Part shown: positions 60,414 to 64,000 of the stretch, piece after piece | How positions within the stretch are numbered: the first letter of the stretch is position 1 | Layout: every line of letters begins with the position of its first letter | Assembly (NCBI GenBank): GCA_002746975.1 | Contig: NVXE01000003.1 | Span: 85,321 to 149,320 of the forward strand | Source of the DNA: Bacteroidota bacterium | GTDB taxonomy: Bacteria; Bacteroidota; Bacteroidia; Flavobacteriales_D; Sanyastnellaceae | DNA: 64,000 nucleotides | Reading direction: 5' to 3' | Notes under the pieces: model-generated | The model's input: only the letters and a program-made list of their open reading frames with translations | What the model was told of the DNA's origin: nothing | Database searches by the model: none | Position numbers and translations under genes: made by a program

Positions 60414-61508
60414 ATGACTTCTCGTGTACATACTCTTTTGGCCCTCACTTTAATCGATGATTTAGGTCCCACTAAATTGAAAGCTCTGATAACATTAAAG
60501 GGATCTGCCTCAGCTGCTCTAAAAACCTACCCTTTACGCGTAAGAAAATCGGCTCTGGAAAGGGCTTTAAAGGTTCAAAAAAGCGTGTCAGATTTAGGTG
60601 GACGAGTAGTATCATTCCATTGTTCAGAGTATCCATTTCTGTTAAAAAATATTTCGGATCCGCCAGGAGTAATCTATGTAAAAGGTAATATTCCTAAAGA
60701 AATTTCTAGAGCTATTGCTGTTGTAGGAACTCGAAAATGTAGCCCCGAAGGAAAGCGTTTTGCAGAACTTTCTGTAAAGCATATGGCCAAACAAAATTGG
60801 CCACTCGTTAGTGGGTTAGCACTAGGGATAGATACCGCTGCACATAATATGGCGATAGAAAAAGGACTCCCATCTGTAGCAGTTTTGGCACATGGATTTG
60901 AAAGAATTCACCCAGTCTGTAATGAGAGTTTAGCGAATGAAATATTGCAGCATGGAGGAGCATGGATTTCTGAACACCCCCCGGGAACAAAAGTTTTGAA
61001 GTGGATGTTTGCGGCTCGAAATAGAATTTTAGTGGGTTTATGCACAGCAACTGTTTTGGCTGAAAGCCCTGAAAAAGGAGGCTCAATGATATCTTTGAAA
61101 CTAGCGCTCAATTACAACAGAGGTACATACGCTTTTCTTCCCCCTAATGCTTATGAAAACAGGTGGAATGGCAATAGATATATTATCGCTCAAAACCACA
61201 AAAATGCAATAAAAACGATACCGAATTGGCATAATCAACTCATATCAGAAATTAAAGAAATGGCAATAACTAAAGAAGAACAGAGGCTCACAAACCAAGT
61301 AGCTAAAAACACAAAAATAGCTGGTGCAAATAAGGCCCCTAAACGCTGTAAATCATTATATATGGAACTATCGAGAGACCCTAAATCGCCTTATGAAATG
61401 AGTAAAACTTTACGAACGGACGTGAAAACTATTAGGACTCGCCTGTTTATTCTTGAATCTCTTCAGATGGTGAAGCGTGAGCCGGGTGATTGCTACTCTC
61501 TTCTTTAA
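60414..61508 (+). CDS. dprA: DNA-processing protein DprA
   Basis: Binds incoming single-stranded DNA during natural transformation and loads RecA. The 364-residue protein has an N-terminal helical/SAM-like part (1-90), the Rossmann-like DprA core with VVGTRKCSPEGKRFAELSVK and LVSGLALGIDTAAHNMAIEK (about 103-150), SEHPPGTKVLKWMFAARNRI (about 188-207), and a C-terminal winged-helix-like domain (about 310-364). Length and order are normal. It is a single gene between two minus-strand genes; its last 62 nt overlap the 3' end of the antiporter gene on the other strand. Confidence 0.94.
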   Translation: MTSRVHTLLALTLIDDLGPTKLKALITLKGSASAALKTYPLRVRKSALERALKVQKSVSDLGGRVVSFHCSEYPFLLKNISDPPGVIYVKGNIPKEISRAIAVVGTRKCSPEGKRFAELSVKHMAKQNWPLVSGLALGIDTAAHNMAIEKGLPSVAVLAHGFERIHPVCNESLANEILQHGGAWISEHPPGTKVLKWMFAARNRILVGLCTATVLAESPEKGGSMISLKLALNYNRGTYAFLPPNAYENRWNGNRYIIAQNHKNAIKTIPNWHNQLISEIKEMAITKEEQRLTNQVAKNTKIAGANKAPKRCKSLYMELSRDPKSPYEMSKTLRTDVKTIRTRLFILESLQMVKREPGDCYSLL

Positions 61509-62841
61509 TTTCCGTTTTAATTTCTGGCTCGGATAATAGTAATTGCCCGTCATTTGTTGCGACAGGCTCAAGTCCAGTTCCTTTTTGGATTAAAGAAATA
61601 GTCATAATAATGCACGTAACAAGTATTACGACAAGTAAAATCCCTCCATCGAAGGCTGTGTCTATATGTTCAGGGTAATTAGATCCTATTTGGAAGAATA
61701 GAAGAATAGTAATCAGGCCTCTGGGAGCAATGTACAATAGAGAAGTAGGGTCCTTAGATCTGAAAACTCTGAGAAAAACAAACCTAACAGCATAAAGAAG
61801 GACAGAAATAGCAAGTCCGTAAAAGATCACTTTAATATCCGTTAGTGAGGCCAAAACAACAGTTGCTCCAAAGAGTACGAAGAAGAAAGTTCGAATTACA
61901 AAGGCACTTTCAAGAGTTAAAATATGAAAATCATGTCGTAAGCCAGCCATTTTCTTATCATCTAGAAGTCCGCCCAGCCAACTTTCGCCATTCTTGTTTT
62001 TGAAAATTTTTGCGAAGAAGATATTGTGATTATTCAACATTAAACCGAAGATTAATATTAGAATAAGAGGACTGAGGTGAAGAAGCTTTTGGACTGAATA
62101 AATGAGAATTAATACGGCAATCGATAAGAACAACTTCACGGAACTTGTGATTTTCTGTAAAACGTATACAAGTAGATAGCTCACAATTATAGATATTAAA
62201 AGCGAGGCCCCTAGGTTAATAGCAATTGCCTTCAGGACTTCACCTGTGCCAGTAGCTTGCTGATTTCCTAAAACTAGATAGAAAGCCATAATCCCCCAGA
62301 TGTCTGAGAAAGTGCTTTCGTATACCATGAACTCCTTTTTTTCAAGGGCAAGCCCTCCTACAGAAGGGATTATTATCGCGCTACTCATAATTGATAGAGG
62401 AATAGCATAAATCACAGACGTGAACCATTCTAAGCCTAAAGTAGCATTAAGTAGCCAGGCTATTGCGAGTGAACTAGCTATAAGTGAGAAAAGTGCTAAA
62501 GAGGCGCTTTTAATAATAAGAGGAAGCTTTTCTTTTGAAAGTTCGAGATCTAAAGACGCCTCAAGAAGTATGAAAATCAACCCCACAGTGCCGAGAAGTT
62601 CAAGCGCTAGATTTTCAAAAGGAATTTCGCTTACTCCTAAACTGGTTAATCCTTGACGAATAAGTATCCCCATTCCGATTAGTACAAGTACGGAAGGTAT
62701 GTTCGTTTTCTTCGCAAGTAGGTTTGCGAAATAAGACAGAATAATTATAATGCTTCCGCCAATTACAAGCGAAAAAGCACCAATATCATCAATAGAAAAT
62801 GAGTCAAAAATAGAGTTGAGCATAAGCCCAAGATAAAGCAT
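61447..62841 (-). CDS. Cation:proton antiporter (CPA family)
   Basis: A 464-residue polytopic inner-membrane protein with about 12 membrane helices. The N-terminal half has IGGSIIIILSYFANLLAKKT and NIPSVLVLIGMGILIRQGL, then LLGTVGLIFILLEASLDLEL, which resembles the Na+/H+ exchanger domain of CPA1/CPA2 transporters. The acidic pair in EASLDLE lies at the position of ion-binding acids in this fold. The last ~45 residues are a charged cytoplasmic tail (Glu-rich), encoded partly in the region overlapping dprA. Probably exchanges Na+ or K+ for H+; the ion cannot be set by eye. It starts 12 nt after the rseP stop, so it may be co-transcribed. Confidence 0.85.
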   Translation of the reverse strand: MLYLGLMLNSIFDSFSIDDIGAFSLVIGGSIIIILSYFANLLAKKTNIPSVLVLIGMGILIRQGLTSLGVSEIPFENLALELLGTVGLIFILLEASLDLELSKEKLPLIIKSASLALFSLIASSLAIAWLLNATLGLEWFTSVIYAIPLSIMSSAIIIPSVGGLALEKKEFMVYESTFSDIWGIMAFYLVLGNQQATGTGEVLKAIAINLGASLLISIIVSYLLVYVLQKITSSVKLFLSIAVLILIYSVQKLLHLSPLILILIFGLMLNNHNIFFAKIFKNKNGESWLGGLLDDKKMAGLRHDFHILTLESAFVIRTFFFVLFGATVVLASLTDIKVIFYGLAISVLLYAVRFVFLRVFRSKDPTSLLYIAPRGLITILLFFQIGSNYPEHIDTAFDGGILLVVILVTCIIMTISLIQKGTGLEPVATNDGQLLLSEPEIKTEIKEESSNHPAHASPSEEIQE

Positions 62842-62853
62842 TATTTTTTCAAC

Positions 62854-64000
62854 CTAGCTAAAGCCTCCTGTAAAGAGCCTCCAAAAATCATTACCCAATG
62901 CAAACACCATAAGACCCAACAGAAGAGTGATTCCTATAACTTGAGCGTATTCCATTATTTTCTCGGGAGCAGGCTTTCCAACAATCATTTCATAGAGCAA
63001 GAAAACAACATGTCCACCATCCAAAGCAGGAATAGGGAGAAGGTTCATAAAGGCCAAAATTAATGAGAAGAAAGCGGTATTTCTCCAAAAGATTAACCAG
63101 TCCCACCCCCCGTCAAAGATGCTTCCAAAAGTTATTAATGAGCCGACTTGTGATGCTCCGGCCTTTGATGCCAAAAAGCGCATAGAAAGTGCGTAATCTT
63201 GGAGAGTTGATCCAGCTAAAAAGAATCCGTTAACAATAGCTCCTCCAAAGGAATATTTAATTTCTTTCTGAACGAAAAGGTCAGTAAATGAAGCCGGACT
63301 GGCGAATGAAAATCCAAGATGACCAGCCGTATCAGTCATTGCAGGAAGAGATAATTGTTGACCGTCCCTTTCAATGTGTAGTATGACAGCAGAACTAGGA
63401 GAGCTTTCAAGAGCTTTCACAGTAAGTAACTGCTTCCCAGTAGTTGTATTGCCTACTCCAGTAATCAAATCTCCTGCTTGTAGTCCCGCTGTTTCAGCTC
63501 TTGAATCTTTGTTTACAGACTGTACCACAGATGGGAGTTGAAGATAGAAAGGTCTGCGAATGCCTTGATTAACTAGGGTTTGGCCTAACTCATTGTCAAA
63601 CGAAAGCTCTACAGCCTTTCCGTTACGCATAACCGTGGCTTCAGTAACAGTCTCGAAGAAAGCGGTACTTCTAAGATCCTGGAATGTTTCGAGAGGTTCG
63701 CCATTGAACTCAACGATATGATCCCCGTTTTGGAAACCTAAAGTCTCAAGACGCGGGTCGACGTTTACGCTATATTCGTTAGGCAGTACAGTTTCTCCCC
63801 AAACAAGTAAAACCATGCTGTAAATAACAAACCCTACGAGTAGGTTCATGATGATTCCCCCGAGCATGATGATTAAACGTTGCCAAGCTGGCTTAGATCG
63901 GAATTCCCATGGTTGAGCAGGTTGTTTCATTTGCTCTTTATCCATGCTTTCATCAATCATTCCACTGATTTTGACGTAACCTCCAAGTGGAAGCCATCCG
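62854..64000 (-). CDS. rseP: Site-2 protease RseP (5' part beyond window)
   Basis: Intramembrane zinc metalloprotease that cleaves anti-sigma factors and remnant signal peptides. The visible C-terminal ~380 residues include GWLPLGGYVKISGMIDE at the window edge (open frame to 63999), a membrane segment RLIIMLGGIIMNLLVGFVIY, the PDZ region (about GLQAGDLITGVGN), and the second active-site motif MNLLPIPALDGGHVVFLLYE, which carries the zinc-binding Asp. The HExxH motif is expected just past the window end. The first Met (63960) is internal, not the start. It is followed 12 nt later by the antiporter gene. Confidence 0.95.
   Translation of the reverse strand, partial: GWLPLGGYVKISGMIDESMDKEQMKQPAQPWEFRSKPAWQRLIIMLGGIIMNLLVGFVIYSMVLLVWGETVLPNEYSVNVDPRLETLGFQNGDHIVEFNGEPLETFQDLRSTAFFETVTEATVMRNGKAVELSFDNELGQTLVNQGIRRPFYLQLPSVVQSVNKDSRAETAGLQAGDLITGVGNTTTGKQLLTVKALESSPSSAVILHIERDGQQLSLPAMTDTAGHLGFSFASPASFTDLFVQKEIKYSFGGAIVNGFFLAGSTLQDYALSMRFLASKAGASQVGSLITFGSIFDGGWDWLIFWRNTAFFSLILAFMNLLPIPALDGGHVVFLLYEMIVGKPAPEKIMEYAQVIGITLLLGLMVFALGNDFWRLFTGGFS

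Noticed and set aside
1-64000. CRISPR array, prophage, insertion sequence or integron
   Set aside because: No regularly spaced direct repeats, transposase or integrase motifs, or terminal inverted repeats were seen on reading through; genes are mainly housekeeping with conserved order.

Overview
This window looks like a compact chromosomal segment from a member of the Bacteroidota, most likely a marine member of the Flavobacteriales (Cryomorphaceae/Schleiferiaceae-like). The evidence is several type IX secretion system (T9SS) cargo proteins with type A or type B C-terminal sorting domains, a PorP/SprF-family protein, two SusC-like TonB-dependent receptors, Bacteroidota-restricted families (DUF4270, DUF4296, DUF4837, DUF6495-like), AT-rich -7 boxes of the form TAnnTTTG, and secreted proteins carrying the GC.D..ACNY...A..DDGSC repeat often seen in marine Bacteroidota. 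The genus assignment is an inference; there is no rRNA here. Genes are tightly packed, with many 1-4 nt start/stop overlaps and several tail-to-tail overlaps. I see no insertion sequence, prophage, CRISPR array or integron. The only gap over 300 nt between the larger genes (35835-36423) holds a small membrane-protein gene and tRNA-Cys.

Layout. 1-3911: end of the ATP synthase operon (atpA partial, atpG) and an orphan NtrY-like histidine kinase. 3886-9805 (minus): a cyclase-family hydrolase, an outer-membrane barrel protein, and the glmS / DUF4270 / short glycogen-synthase-like operon with a good flavobacterial promoter. 9907-13291 (plus): panC, tatA, an MltD-type lytic transglycosylase and a DUF4837 lipoprotein. 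13256-15850 (minus): a secreted M1 peptidase with a T9SS tail. 15874-21487 (plus): slyD, thiL, asnB, a GT4 glycosyltransferase and a nitronate monooxygenase-like flavoprotein. 21502-29182: uvrC, an epimerase, and the rluB / polyprenol-phosphate mannosyltransferase / dihydroorotase / DUF4296 run, YraN and a coiled-coil membrane protein.

29242-35834 is the most unusual part: a secreted PQQ sugar-dehydrogenase-like protein, a secreted lysyl-oxidase-domain protein that keeps the copper-binding and quinone-forming residues of animal LOX, and a TonB-dependent receptor. The first two carry shared cysteine repeats and dockerin-like C-termini in place of a T9SS sorting domain. 35909-42553 holds a small YqaE/Pmp3 gene, tRNA-Cys, pssA, purS, a 20-residue-repeat secreted protein, a Cys/Met PLP enzyme divergent from its likely Lrp/AsnC regulator, pgk and glyS.

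42660-48243 is a translationally coupled T9SS cassette: type B cargo, PorP/SprF, and a PorE-like OmpA lipoprotein that also contains the cysteine repeat found in the secreted enzymes. It is followed by gpsA, a 1328-residue type B cargo protein and a protein joining an HU-like domain through one membrane segment to a SPOR domain. 54443-60292 (minus) has a DUF6495-like protein, an S9 prolyl oligopeptidase-family lipoprotein, kdsB and a second TonB-dependent receptor. The window closes with dprA, a cation/proton antiporter that overlaps it tail to tail, and the 3' part of rseP.
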